Part shown: one piece after another, positions 1 to 7,435 of the stretch
Numbering within the stretch: position 1 is the first letter of the stretch
Layout of the letters: every line of letters begins with the position of its first letter
From: Oceanospirillaceae bacterium
GTDB lineage: Bacteria; Pseudomonadota; Gammaproteobacteria; Pseudomonadales; Oceanobacteraceae
Length of the DNA stretch: 64,000 nt
Direction of reading: 5' to 3'
Assembly (NCBI GenBank): GCA_002724925.1
Contig: PBQA01000006.1
Span: 81,691 to 145,690, forward strand
Position numbers and translations under genes: made by a program
Notes under the pieces: generated by a model
Told to the model about the DNA's origin: nothing
Database searches by the model: none
The model's input: the letters and a program-made list of their open reading frames with translations, nothing else

Positions 1-725
1 TGGTTAAGAAAGCGGACGAAGTTCAGACTCTGAAATACGTAATCCACAACGTTGCTGCTGCATACGGCAAAACGGCTACCTTCATGCCTAAGCCAATCGT
101 TGGTGACAACGGTTCTGGTATGCACGTTCACCAGTCTTTCTGGAAAGATGGCGAAAACATGTTCGCTGGCGACGGCTATGCTGGCCTGTCTGAGACTGCT
201 CTGTTCTACATCGGCGGTATCATCAAGCACGCTAAAGCACTGAACGCGTTCACCAACCCGTCTACTAACTCGTACAAGCGTCTGATCCCAGGCTTCGAAG
301 CTCCAGTAATGCTGGCATATTCTGCCCGTAACCGTTCTGCTTCTATCCGTATCCCATACGTTGCAAGCCCTAAAGGCAAGCGTATTGAAGCCCGCTTCCC
401 AGATCCAACTGCTAACCCATACCTGGCGTTCGCAGCTATGCTGATGGCTGGCCTTGACGGTGTTAAGAACAAGATCCACCCTGGCGATGCAGCTGACAAA
501 GACCTGTACGATCTGCCAGCTGAAGAAGCTGCTAAGATTCCACAGGTTTGTGGTTCACTGCGTGAAGCGCTGGAAAGCCTCGAAGCTGATAAAGACTTCC
601 TGACTGCTGGTGGCGTGTTCACCGAAGACATGATCGAAGCTTACATCGAGCTGAAGATGGAAGAAGTGTACCGTGTAGAACACACTACTCACCCAGTAGA
701 GTTCGACATGTACTACTCTTGCTAA
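1..725 (+). CDS. glnA: Glutamine synthetase type I, C-terminal part (5' end outside window)
   Basis: Glutamine synthetase joins ammonia to glutamate using ATP and is the central ammonia-assimilating enzyme. It acts as a cytosolic dodecamer. The reading frame is open from position 3 and the start lies upstream of the window. About 240 C-terminal residues are visible. They include [14 protein letters not shown] from the active-site region, [17 protein letters not shown], the arginine-rich [10 protein letters not shown] segment, and the C-terminal ending [11 protein letters not shown]. The tyrosine in [10 protein letters not shown] matches the adenylylation site of enteric-type GlnA, so control by GlnE is expected. 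Codon choice is strongly biased (GGT, GCT, CTG, CGT), as in highly expressed genes. Two consecutive terminators follow. Assignment is certain; only the 5' part and promoter are missing. Confidence 0.98.
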   Translation, partial: VKKADEVQTLKYVIHNVAAAYGKTATFMPKPIVGDNGSGMHVHQSFWKDGENMFAGDGYAGLSETALFYIGGIIKHAKALNAFTNPSTNSYKRLIPGFEAPVMLAYSARNRSASIRIPYVASPKGKRIEARFPDPTANPYLAFAAMLMAGLDGVKNKIHPGDAADKDLYDLPAEEAAKIPQVCGSLREALESLEADKDFLTAGGVFTEDMIEAYIELKMEEVYRVEHTTHPVEFDMYYSC

Positions 726-748
726 TCTTCGGATTAGTCGAGTTGAAA

Positions 749-774
749 AGGGTCGCTCTAGCGGCCCTTTTTTG
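749..774 (+). terminator. Intrinsic terminator of glnA
   Basis: A 9-bp stem, AGGGTCGCT with AGCGGCCCT (one G-T pair) and a 2-nt loop, is followed directly by six T residues. It begins 24 bases after the glnA stop codon. Confidence 0.9.
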
Positions 775-817
775 TGTCTGCTTGAAACTGCTGCAATAGC
801 GGGTTCGGTGTGTTCAT

Positions 818-927
818 GAACACAACTCTTAACCCGACCCAGTAGAGTTCGACATGGTCTACTCTTGCTAATCTGCGGATTAGTTGAGTTGAGAAAGGGT
901 CGCTTTAGCGGCCCTTTTTTGTGTCTG
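818..927 (+). repeat. Degenerate tandem copy of the glnA 3' end plus terminator
   Basis: Positions 837-927 repeat positions 691-780 almost base for base. The repeated part covers the last codons of glnA (ACCCAGTAGAGTTCGACATG), the stop region and the terminator hairpin. About six substitutions and one inserted G after GACATG separate the copies. Looser similarity extends upstream to about 818 (GAACACAACTC against GAACACACTAC). The copy has no start and no upstream coding sequence, so it is non-coding. Confidence 0.9.
894..920 (+). terminator. Second, duplicated terminator behind glnA
   Basis: The hairpin GGGTCGCT-TT-AGCGGCCC followed by six T residues is the duplicated version of the terminator at 749-774. 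Both arms remain complementary, so it should still function and would give glnA a tandem terminator. Confidence 0.8.
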
Positions 928-1001
928 TAATTCAACCAACCGCGACACACCCCCTCAAAACTGGATAATGGCGCACAGATACTCTTTCCCGGTGCGCTAC
1001 C

Positions 1002-3200
1002 ATGCAGATCAAGGTCAACTTTCTCGATAACCTCCGCCTCGAAGCCAAGTTCGATGACTTCAGCGTAATCGCTGATCAGCCGATTCGTTACAAGGGCGAT
1101 GGCTCGGCGCCTGGGCCGTTTGATTATTTTCTGGCATCGTCGGCGCTCTGTGCGGCCTACTTCGTGAAGGTCTACTGCAACGCCCGAGATATCCCTACCG
1201 AAAATATCCGCCTTTCCCAGAACAACATCGTTGACCCGGAAAACCGTTATAACCAGATTTTTAAGATTGATGTTGAGCTGCCGGAAGATATCTCAGAAAA
1301 AGATCGCACCGGGATTATCCGCTCGATTGATCGCTGTACGGTGAAAAAGGTCGTTCAGACCGGGCCGGACTTCCAGATCAATGTGGTTGAGAACCTCGAT
1401 GATGATGCGCAGGCGCTGCTTGATGTCCCTGAACTGGCGGGTGAAGGTACCCACATTACCGGTAAGGACCTCCCGCTGGAGCAGACTATTGCGAAGATGA
1501 CGGGCCTGCTGGCGGATCTTGGTATGCGAATTGAGGTCACATCATGGCGCAATATCGTGCCGAATGTGTGGTCGCTGAATATCCGTGATGCGGATTCTCA
1601 GATGTGCTTTACCAATGGTAAAGGTGCGACCAAAGATGCAGCGCTGGCATCCGCATTGGGCGAGTTTATGGAGCGTCTTAACTGCAATTTCTTTTACAAC
1701 GATCAGTACTTCGGTGAGGAGATTGCTAATGCAGAGTTCGTGCATTATCCGAACGAAAAATGGTTCCAGCCCGGCCCGGCAGATGAGTTGCCCGAAGGTA
1801 TTCTTGATGAATACTGTCTCGAAATTTATAACCCGGATGGTGAGCTTTGTGGCTCTCACTTAATCGATACGAACTCGGGCAACATCGAACGGGGAGTGTG
1901 TTCTTTGCCCTATGTTCGTCAGTCTGATGGTGAGACGGTGTATTTCCCATCTAACCTGATTGAGAACCTGTTTCTCAGTAATGGTATGAGCGCAGGCAAT
2001 ACCATCGAAGAGGCGCAGGTTCAGTGCTTGTCTGAAATATTTGAGCGCGCTGTAAAACGCGAAATCCTGGAGGGCGAACTGGCCCTGCCTGATGTGCCTG
2101 AAGAGGTTCTGAGTCGTTATCCGAATATCGTAGAAGGTGTTAAGGGCCTCGAAGAGCAGGGCTTTCCTATTCTGGTGAAAGACGCTTCGCTGGGTGGTCA
2201 GTTTCCGGTGATGTGTGTGACCCTGATGAACCCGAGAACCGGCGGTGTCTTCGCCTCGTTTGGTGCTCACCCGGATTTTGAAGTGGCACTGGAGCGTTGT
2301 GTGACTGAGCTGATGCAGGGCCGCAGCTTTGAAGGCATGAACGATGTACCTAAGCCGACATTCGAGTCTCTGGCAGTAACCGAACCAAATAACTTCGTCG
2401 AACATTTTATTGATTCGACGGGTGTCGTTTCCTGGCGCTTTTTCAGCAATAAGGCTGACTTTGATTTTGTAGATTGGGATTTCACCGCGGGCGGCACTCT
2501 CTCAACTAAAGAAGAGTCGAGCGCACTGTTTGATCTGCTTAAAGATCTTGGAAAAGAGGCGTATATGGCAACCTATACCGAACTGGGCGTGCCCGCTGTT
2601 CGTATTCTGGTGCCCGACTTTTCTGAGGTCTATCCAGTTGAAGATTTAATCTGGGATAACACCAATAAATCATTATTTTTCAGAGACGATATTCTGAATA
2701 TCCATTCGCGCTCTGACGACGAACTTGATGCCTTACTCGAACGTCTCGAAGAAAGTGAGCTGGATAATTACACCGATATTATTACCCTGATTGGCGTTGA
2801 GTTTGATGAAAATACGGTGTGGGGCCAACTGACGATTCTGGAGTTAAAGCTTCTGCTGTGTCTTGCACTTGGACGTTTAGAAGAAGCGAAAGAGTTTACG
2901 GAAACATTCCTCCAATATAACGACAATACCGTCGAGCGAGGCCTTTTCTATCAGGCAATGGATGTCGCCCTTGAGGTGACACTCGCTGACGATATGGACA
3001 TCAGTGAATACGAACACAACTTCCGTCGCATGTTTGGCAATGCGCGCATGGATGCAGTGTTGGGCTCTATCGCAGGTACTGTTCGCTTCTATGGCCTGAC
3101 GCCAACCAATAATCGCCTCGATGGTCTGGATAAGCACCTGCGCTTAGTCGAAAGCTACAGGAAACTGCACGCCGCACGTGGTGCGGTACATACGGGCTGA
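1002..3200 (+). CDS. ycaO: OsmC-domain / YcaO-domain fusion protein
   Basis: The protein has 732 residues. Residues about 1-140 look like an OsmC/Ohr fold (YKGDGSAPGPFDYFLASSA, with a cysteine in ALCAAYF). Residues about 180-560 form a YcaO ATP-using domain, including ASALGEFMERL and QCLSEIFERAVKREI, which fit its nucleotide-binding helices. The C-terminal 150 residues are helical and TPR-like. YcaO enzymes activate amide or thioamide carbonyls with ATP. E. coli YcaO has been linked to methylthiolation of ribosomal protein S12 together with RimO. The OsmC-fused form is longer than E. coli YcaO (586 residues). The start ATG is the first in frame and has only a weak ribosome site. The exact substrate of the fusion is unknown. 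Confidence 0.88.
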   Translation: MQIKVNFLDNLRLEAKFDDFSVIADQPIRYKGDGSAPGPFDYFLASSALCAAYFVKVYCNARDIPTENIRLSQNNIVDPENRYNQIFKIDVELPEDISEKDRTGIIRSIDRCTVKKVVQTGPDFQINVVENLDDDAQALLDVPELAGEGTHITGKDLPLEQTIAKMTGLLADLGMRIEVTSWRNIVPNVWSLNIRDADSQMCFTNGKGATKDAALASALGEFMERLNCNFFYNDQYFGEEIANAEFVHYPNEKWFQPGPADELPEGILDEYCLEIYNPDGELCGSHLIDTNSGNIERGVCSLPYVRQSDGETVYFPSNLIENLFLSNGMSAGNTIEEAQVQCLSEIFERAVKREILEGELALPDVPEEVLSRYPNIVEGVKGLEEQGFPILVKDASLGGQFPVMCVTLMNPRTGGVFASFGAHPDFEVALERCVTELMQGRSFEGMNDVPKPTFESLAVTEPNNFVEHFIDSTGVVSWRFFSNKADFDFVDWDFTAGGTLSTKEESSALFDLLKDLGKEAYMATYTELGVPAVRILVPDFSEVYPVEDLIWDNTNKSLFFRDDILNIHSRSDDELDALLERLEESELDNYTDIITLIGVEFDENTVWGQLTILELKLLLCLALGRLEEAKEFTETFLQYNDNTVERGLFYQAMDVALEVTLADDMDISEYEHNFRRMFGNARMDAVLGSIAGTVRFYGLTPTNNRLDGLDKHLRLVESYRKLHAARGAVHTG

Positions 3201-3212
3201 GAACACGCGACC

Positions 3213-3246
3213 TGCGGGGTATGAAAACATCGTTTTAAACCCCGCA
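3213..3246 (+). other. Stable hairpin downstream of ycaO
   Basis: The arms TGCGGGGT and ACCCCGCA enclose a second pairing, AAAAC with GTTTT. There is no T tract after it, so it may be a transcript-stabilising hairpin or a weak terminator. Confidence 0.45.
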
Positions 3247-3304
3247 ATCCCCCTCTATACTTGATCTCAAAGTTAAACTACTCAACAGGATCATCAGGCC
3301 ACTT

Positions 3305-4297
3305 ATGAGCTGGAGCCGTGAATCAGTTGTCGCTGAGCTGAAAGAATTTGACTGGTTACTGCCTGATGCCGATCCCGGCCCGGAGCTGAGTGCCTACAGC
3401 GCACATTACCACCTAAATTTTGAAGATTCGGCCGAGGCCCTTTCTCATCAGGCGGGTTACCTCAATATCGCGGAATTTCAGATTGTTGTTCAACGCTGGA
3501 TGTGCCCGAATGCACGTGGCACGGCGGTAATCATTCATGGTTACTATGACCATCTTGGGCTGTACGGTTCGCTGATTGATTACTGTCTGCGTCAGCAGTT
3601 AAACGTGATTGCCTTTGATTTGCCGGGGCACGGACTGTCGAGCGGTGAGCAGGCGACGATTCGGGATTTTCAGGAATACGATGCGGTATTCAGTGGGTTG
3701 ATGGATCAGGTCACTGAGAACATGGATGAAGGGCCAGCTTCTAATCTGGTGGCATTTGGCCAGAGCACCGGCGGAGCCATCCTGATTAATTATCTGCTTA
3801 AACGCGGTTTCACAGTCAACGACTGTCCGTTCAAGGATGTGATTCTGCTTGCACCTCTGGTGCGTCCTGTCGGCTGGCGCAAGGGTATTATCTTTCACCC
3901 TGTAGTAAGTCTGTTTATGAAACAGATGAAGCGTAAGCATGGCGATTCATCGTCTGATGAAGAGTTTCTCGATTTCGTCCGCTCACAAGATCCGCTCCAG
4001 TCGCTCTATCTGAGTGTGCAGTGGGTAGGTGCATTGATCCGTTGGATGCGCTTTATCGAGGCTCAGCCTGCAACCGATGTGAATTTGTTTGTTGTGCAAG
4101 GGGATAACGACGGCACCGTCGACTGGCGCCACAATATGAAGGTGCTGGAAGCTAAGTTTACTGCTCGCGAGTTGTTTATTCTTGAAGACGGCCGCCATCA
4201 CTTGGTGAACGAGTCACGGGATAAGCGGGCGGATATGTATCAGCGGATAACTGAGCGCTTAAAACAGACCCTGAATACACCGGTTTCTGCGGCTTAG
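3305..4297 (+). CDS. Alpha/beta hydrolase, lysophospholipase (PldB-like) family
   Basis: The 330-residue protein has the serine hydrolase fold of the monoacylglycerol lipase/lysophospholipase group. It shows the oxyanion-region motif VIIHGYYDH near residue 75, FDLPGHGLSSG near 105, and the nucleophile elbow G-Q-S-T-G with Ser154. A likely acid is in VQGDNDGTVDW and the catalytic histidine is in EDGRHHLVNE near the C-terminus, so the triad appears complete. No signal peptide is visible, so it is probably cytosolic or peripheral at the membrane. It stands alone, convergent with the EVE-domain gene, with a long palindromic element between them. Substrate is not predictable beyond a lipid or ester. 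Confidence 0.85.
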   Translation: MSWSRESVVAELKEFDWLLPDADPGPELSAYSAHYHLNFEDSAEALSHQAGYLNIAEFQIVVQRWMCPNARGTAVIIHGYYDHLGLYGSLIDYCLRQQLNVIAFDLPGHGLSSGEQATIRDFQEYDAVFSGLMDQVTENMDEGPASNLVAFGQSTGGAILINYLLKRGFTVNDCPFKDVILLAPLVRPVGWRKGIIFHPVVSLFMKQMKRKHGDSSSDEEFLDFVRSQDPLQSLYLSVQWVGALIRWMRFIEAQPATDVNLFVVQGDNDGTVDWRHNMKVLEAKFTARELFILEDGRHHLVNESRDKRADMYQRITERLKQTLNTPVSAA

Positions 4298-4319
4298 TAT
4301 CGAGGGGGCGCTGACGCAG

Positions 4320-4435
4320 TTACAGCAACCTGGCTGAGAGTATTTTCTGCCTCGCCGTAAATACATCCCTGTAGGCTCGGGTGCAGCATCCATGCTGCAC
4401 ACGGCCAGAAAATACTCTCAGCCAGGTTGTTGTAA
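4320..4435. repeat. Long palindromic intergenic element with internal paired hairpins
   Basis: Arms of about 30 bp (4320-4349 and 4406-4435) are complementary apart from one or two positions. They contain TGGCTGAGAGTATTTTCTG and its complement. The 56-base centre holds two further hairpins: TACA-TCCC-TGTA at 4362-4373 and GTGCAGCA-TCCA-TGCTGCAC at 4381-4400, joined by GGCTCGG. It lies between two convergent genes and could act as a two-way terminator. The inner unit recurs elsewhere in the window (36745-36794 and 53298-53636). Confidence 0.9.
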
Positions 4436-4445
4436 GCCCGAACGG

Positions 4446-4901
4446 TTACTCCAACCCCAGAATATATTCCCACTCACTTTCTGATACGGGCTGCACGGAT
4501 AGCCGTCCGCGATTCAGTAACACCATTTCACTCAGTGCTTCATGCTGGCGCAGCTCTTTCAACGTGATGACCCGCTTCAGGGCACGATCAGCCACGACAT
4601 TAATTGTTATCCAGCGTGGATTGTCCGGTGACGACTTCGGATCATAATACTTTGATGCTGGATCGAGGGAACTCGGGTCAACGATACCCGTCTCAGTGAT
4701 CGCGCAGATTCCGACGATTCCGGGCTCTTTGCAGCTGGAATGGTAAAAAAATGCTTTATCACCCACGTTTATGTCGTCTCTGAGGATGTTACGGGCTTGA
4801 TAATTACGCACACCATCCCATACTGTGCCCTTGTTTAGGGCGTTCTCCAGGTCGTTGTAGGAGAATGCGTCCGGCTCGGATTTGAGTAACCAGAATTTCA
4901 T
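4446..4901 (-). CDS. EVE domain-containing protein (THYN1-like)
   Basis: The 151-residue protein matches the EVE/PUA-like fold along its whole length. Characteristic stretches are MKFWLLKSEPDAFSY at the start, TVWDGVRNYQARNI in the centre, and GDKAFFYHSS, which lines the presumed base-binding pocket. Family members are thought to bind modified bases in DNA or RNA. The bacterial housekeeping versions have no firmly established role. It is monocistronic and convergent with the hydrolase at 3305-4297. The start ATG gives the usual family N-terminus. Confidence 0.88.
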   Translation of the reverse strand: MKFWLLKSEPDAFSYNDLENALNKGTVWDGVRNYQARNILRDDINVGDKAFFYHSSCKEPGIVGICAITETGIVDPSSLDPASKYYDPKSSPDNPRWITINVVADRALKRVITLKELRQHEALSEMVLLNRGRLSVQPVSESEWEYILGLE

Positions 4902-5072
4902 AATAGCGCCTTATCTTGGCTCGCTGATTGCTTAGGGCTAAATGCGCCTTTGGTTGCTATAGACGATGAACGTCTAATTTCGGCCGCAATGATAAAAAAT
5001 AATGGGGAGCACGGGTCATAACCGATGACTCCTCAAGTAAGAATAACAGCTTAAAATTGGGAACACTGAGTA

Positions 5073-5198
5073 ATGAGAAAGCCAGATGTACTTATATTTC
5101 TCTCACTCCTCGCCATTATTGGTTCTGCCGTCACCAGTATCGCCGCTGAAGAGCGCCGCGATCCAACGGTGCTAGCCTCAGAAGCGAGTATCCGCTGA
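5073..5198 (+). CDS. Small putative membrane or secreted protein (41 residues)
   Basis: An ATG at 5073 opens a 41-codon frame. It starts MRKPD, continues with a hydrophobic stretch of about 20 residues (LIFLSLLAIIGSAVTSIAA), and has a short charged tail with EERRDP. This is the shape of a single-pass small membrane protein or a signal peptide with a very short mature part. A weak purine-rich site precedes the start. It is the only coding candidate in the 327-base gap between the EVE gene and fau, and it ends 31 bases from the fau stop codon on the opposite strand. Family not recognised. It could be a chance ORF, but hydrophobic segment plus charged tail argues for a real product. Confidence 0.45.
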   Translation: MRKPDVLIFLSLLAIIGSAVTSIAAEERRDPTVLASEASIR

Positions 5199-5228
5199 AT
5201 AACGGCGGCTGGTATCTGTGGGTATCGG

Positions 5229-5813
5229 TTAATTCGAAAGGGACGTTATCCCTTTCTCTGTTGCTATAAACTGCAGTGGGATGTCCCATGACTCGGCAGG
5301 CAGCATTCTGATCTCCTGAAAAGCGTACGCACAACCAATCAGGGCGGGTTTCTGGCCTGGTCGGCGGCTGAATGCCAGCGTGCGGTCGTAAAAGCCGCCG
5401 CCCATCCCCAGACGATTGCCGCGCTCATCAAATGCAACCAGCGGCAGACCAATCATGCTGAGAAAGCGCGCTGGTACATGAGTACCCCGGCGGAAGTCTG
5501 GTTCTGATATGCCAAACCGGTTACGACGCATGGGCGTCTCAGGTTGGTACCGTATAAATGTCAGACAGCCTTTGCGCAGAGGGTGCAGTACTGGCAGGTA
5601 AACTTCTTTTCCCCGTTTCCACAAATCTTCGATGGCCCAGTGCGGATCAATTTCACCATCATTGCTCAGGTAAAGAGCCACCCGGTTAGCGCTCAGGTAC
5701 TGAGTACTGTGGTGTAGGCTTCGTGTCAGGCCACGGCCAGCTTTATGACGTTGCGCAGGTGTCAGGGCACGGCGCTTTTTGCGGATCAGTTTACGGAGTT
5801 CTTGCTTGTTCAC
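5229..5813 (-). CDS. fau: 5-formyltetrahydrofolate cyclo-ligase
   Basis: Known in E. coli as YgfA/Fau, this enzyme uses ATP to convert 5-formyl-THF to 5,10-methenyl-THF, which returns an inhibitory folate to the pool. The 194-residue length is typical. Visible signatures are the basic N-terminus KLIRKKRRALTPAQR, the nucleotide and substrate region VALYLSNDGEID, and the glycine-rich LGMGGGFYDRTLA that is diagnostic of the family. It lies immediately downstream of 6S RNA on the same strand, the same ssrS-ygfA order as in E. coli, where the two are co-transcribed. Confidence 0.95.
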   Translation of the reverse strand: MNKQELRKLIRKKRRALTPAQRHKAGRGLTRSLHHSTQYLSANRVALYLSNDGEIDPHWAIEDLWKRGKEVYLPVLHPLRKGCLTFIRYQPETPMRRNRFGISEPDFRRGTHVPARFLSMIGLPLVAFDERGNRLGMGGGFYDRTLAFSRRPGQKPALIGCAYAFQEIRMLPAESWDIPLQFIATEKGITSLSN

Positions 5814-5836
5814 GGAGAGGCTTCCAGAAAAGAAAA

Positions 5837-6014
5837 GCTCCCTGGTGCGCCCTTATGTCGGATAAAGCCCTTGAACCCTATGGTTCAAGGTGGGGGGTTC
5901 GGTCATCGAATCAGGCTTTCCGGTCATGCCGGACATGCTCACAACAACGAGAGAAACCCTCCTGGGTAATAAGCATCGGCTCGAGGTCTTTACCGACCAG
6001 GCACTCCAGGGAGC
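5837..6014 (-). ncRNA. ssrS: 6S RNA (regulator of sigma-70 RNA polymerase)
   Basis: 6S RNA mimics an open promoter and sequesters sigma-70 RNA polymerase in stationary phase. On the minus strand the 5' end GCTCCCTGG (6014-6006) pairs with the 3' end CCAGGGAGC (5845-5837), forming the closing stem. Inside are the family's GAGCATGTCCGG/CCGGAAAGCC region and the 3' hairpin CCTTGAACCATAGGGTTCAA, nearly identical to the equivalent E. coli segment. Length is about 178 nt, as expected. The position between zapA and fau matches the conserved zapA-ssrS-ygfA order. Exact ends may differ by a few bases. Confidence 0.95.
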
Positions 6015-6020
6015 ATTTGA

Positions 6021-6053
6021 AGTATAGCAAAGAGCAGGGGGCGGATGTCACGG
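6021..6053 (-). promoter_or_regulatory. Probable sigma-70 promoter of 6S RNA
   Basis: On the minus strand an extended -10 element, TGCTATACT, lies 6 bases before the start of the 6S closing stem. A GTGACA-like -35 element is about 19 bases further upstream. Confidence 0.6.
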
Positions 6054-6114
6054 AAAACCAGGTGAGAATTTGTGAAGTGCTGCAGAAAAACACTATTTTT
6101 CTGCAGCGAAAGGG

Positions 6115-6429
6115 TTACAGCTCGAGTTGCGAGTCTTCTTCGAGAAGGGCGTCGACACGCTTGTTCAGTCGCTCGATGTCGCTGTTAACCTGCACCTGGC
6201 CGTTCTCTGCTTCGCGCAGCTGGTGAGTGATGTTTAAGGCTGCAATGACAGCGATGCGGTCAGCGCCTAATACCTTGCCGGCTTTCGAACTGGCCTCACG
6301 AATTTCGTGCATCTTGTCGTTCAGATAATTCGCAGCCTCGCGCAGTTCGCTCTCAGCACCTTCTGGGCAGTTGATGCGATATTCGCGCTCCATGATAGTC
6401 AGGGATACGGTATTTGGGGTCTTAGCCAC
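6115..6429 (-). CDS. zapA: Cell division protein ZapA
   Basis: ZapA binds FtsZ and bundles protofilaments at the division site. The 104-residue protein begins with the ZapA beta-hairpin region (VSLTIMEREYRINCPEG), continues with LREAANYLNDKMHEIREA, and ends in a long coiled coil (residues about 60-104). Size and order of elements match the family. Its start overlaps the end of the preceding gene (6422-6634) by 8 bp, so the two are translationally coupled. 6S RNA follows. Confidence 0.93.
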   Translation of the reverse strand: MAKTPNTVSLTIMEREYRINCPEGAESELREAANYLNDKMHEIREASSKAGKVLGADRIAVIAALNITHQLREAENGQVQVNSDIERLNKRVDALLEEDSQLEL

Positions 6430-6634
6430 TGTTACGCTCCAGAGTCTGCAGGCGGGTGATCATTTCAGAGACTTTGCGGCGCGCGATTTCATTCTGTTGA
6501 ATCAGCTTCGCACGCTCTGCCTGCCAGGCGGCTTCGGCATTGCGCATGCCCTTATTCTGCTCGCGCAGATCTTCATGAATATCGAGCAGTTTCTCGATCT
6601 TCTGTAGTAGTGCTTGAATCTCGGCCTCTTGCAT
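6422..6634 (-). CDS. Small coiled-coil protein, TIGR02449 family
   Basis: This 70-residue, almost entirely helical protein is rich in Glu, Gln, Lys and Leu, with heptad-like spacing (IQALLQKIEKLLDIHEDLREQ). It sits directly upstream of zapA and overlaps it by 8 bp. A small coiled-coil gene in this position is common in gammaproteobacteria and is catalogued as TIGR02449. Its role is not established; the coupling to zapA suggests a division-related partner, perhaps ZapB-like. Confidence 0.75.
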   Translation of the reverse strand: MQEAEIQALLQKIEKLLDIHEDLREQNKGMRNAEAAWQAERAKLIQQNEIARRKVSEMITRLQTLERNSG

Positions 6635-6802
6635 CGCGGTCCGTCACCTTATTTATTGTCGGGCACAGGGCTGCCAGATAGTGGGTACTATAAGAGGCAG
6701 TCGGGCAAATGGTCAACGTGCGGCCCCGGTTTTGGGACGCATCTTCTTACTCAGGTCGCCCCAAGTGGTACAATCTGACCATAAACTGTTTCTGAGGTTC
6801 TT

Positions 6803-7366
6803 ATGGCACTGAATTATCCCGAACTCGCCGACCAGTGGGAAGACGATAAATGCTTTCAATCGCCGTCGGCATTGCATGGCTGGTTAACGGGTTTTCTCTC
6901 TGCAGGTGCTCGCCTTACGACTGACAACTGGCTTCAGGAAGCTGCCGATTACCTTGAGATTGAAGAGGTTTCGGAAGGGCTGCGCCCCCTACTTGTTGGG
7001 TTCTACGCAGACGTTGTCGACACCCTTGGCGCTGAAGATATGGCGTATCAGGTTCTGCTGCCCGACGATGAAGAAGCGGACGTCGATGAGCAGGTTGAAT
7101 GCCTGGCACAGTGGAGCAAGGGTTTCCTTGATGGCCTGGGGGCTTCTGGCAAAATTACCGGGCGCCCTGATAAAGATGTGATGGAAGTACTGCAGGACCT
7201 GGACGCCTTCTCACAGGCGCAGGTTGACGACGTTAACGACCCTGAAAACGTACAGCTGCTGAATGAACTGGCAGAACACGCCCGTGTTGCAGCTTTGACA
7301 GTGTTTTATGCGTACAACCAACCCCAGCAGCCGCCTGCAGGTGCCACCCAGAAAACACTGCACTGA
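6803..7366 (+). CDS. ygfB: UPF0149 family protein YgfB
   Basis: The 187-residue acidic protein matches YgfB/UPF0149. It has YPELADQWEDD near the N-terminus, SALHGWLTGFLSAG at residues about 22-36 (the family's HG signature), and ECLAQWSKGFLDGLGA near residue 115. It heads the conserved run ygfB-pepP-ubiH-ubiI. The biochemical role is not settled, although a Pseudomonas homologue has been implicated in regulating a peptidoglycan amidase. The start ATG follows GAGG about 9 bases upstream. Confidence 0.9.
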   Translation: MALNYPELADQWEDDKCFQSPSALHGWLTGFLSAGARLTTDNWLQEAADYLEIEEVSEGLRPLLVGFYADVVDTLGAEDMAYQVLLPDDEEADVDEQVECLAQWSKGFLDGLGASGKITGRPDKDVMEVLQDLDAFSQAQVDDVNDPENVQLLNELAEHARVAALTVFYAYNQPQQPPAGATQKTLH

Positions 7367-7435
7367 TTTGCGAGACAGAAAATCAATCTGGATATTCACG
7401 ATAGCAACGCACACAAGATGCTGAGAGAGATCACT

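Noticed and set aside
555..950. Open frame of 131 codons on the minus strand covering the glnA end and its duplicated copy
   Set aside because: It arises only because the two terminators and glnA tails are repeated; the frame is antisense to glnA, has no ribosome site and shows internal repetition matching the DNA duplication.
970..996. GCGCAC...GTGCGC inverted repeat just before ycaO as an operator
   Set aside because: Six-base arms with a wide, unsymmetrical spacer; chance occurrence is likely and no regulator is nearby.
1860..2405. Minus-strand open frame of 181 codons inside ycaO
   Set aside because: It is antisense to a clearly conserved YcaO domain and has no plausible start context or domain.
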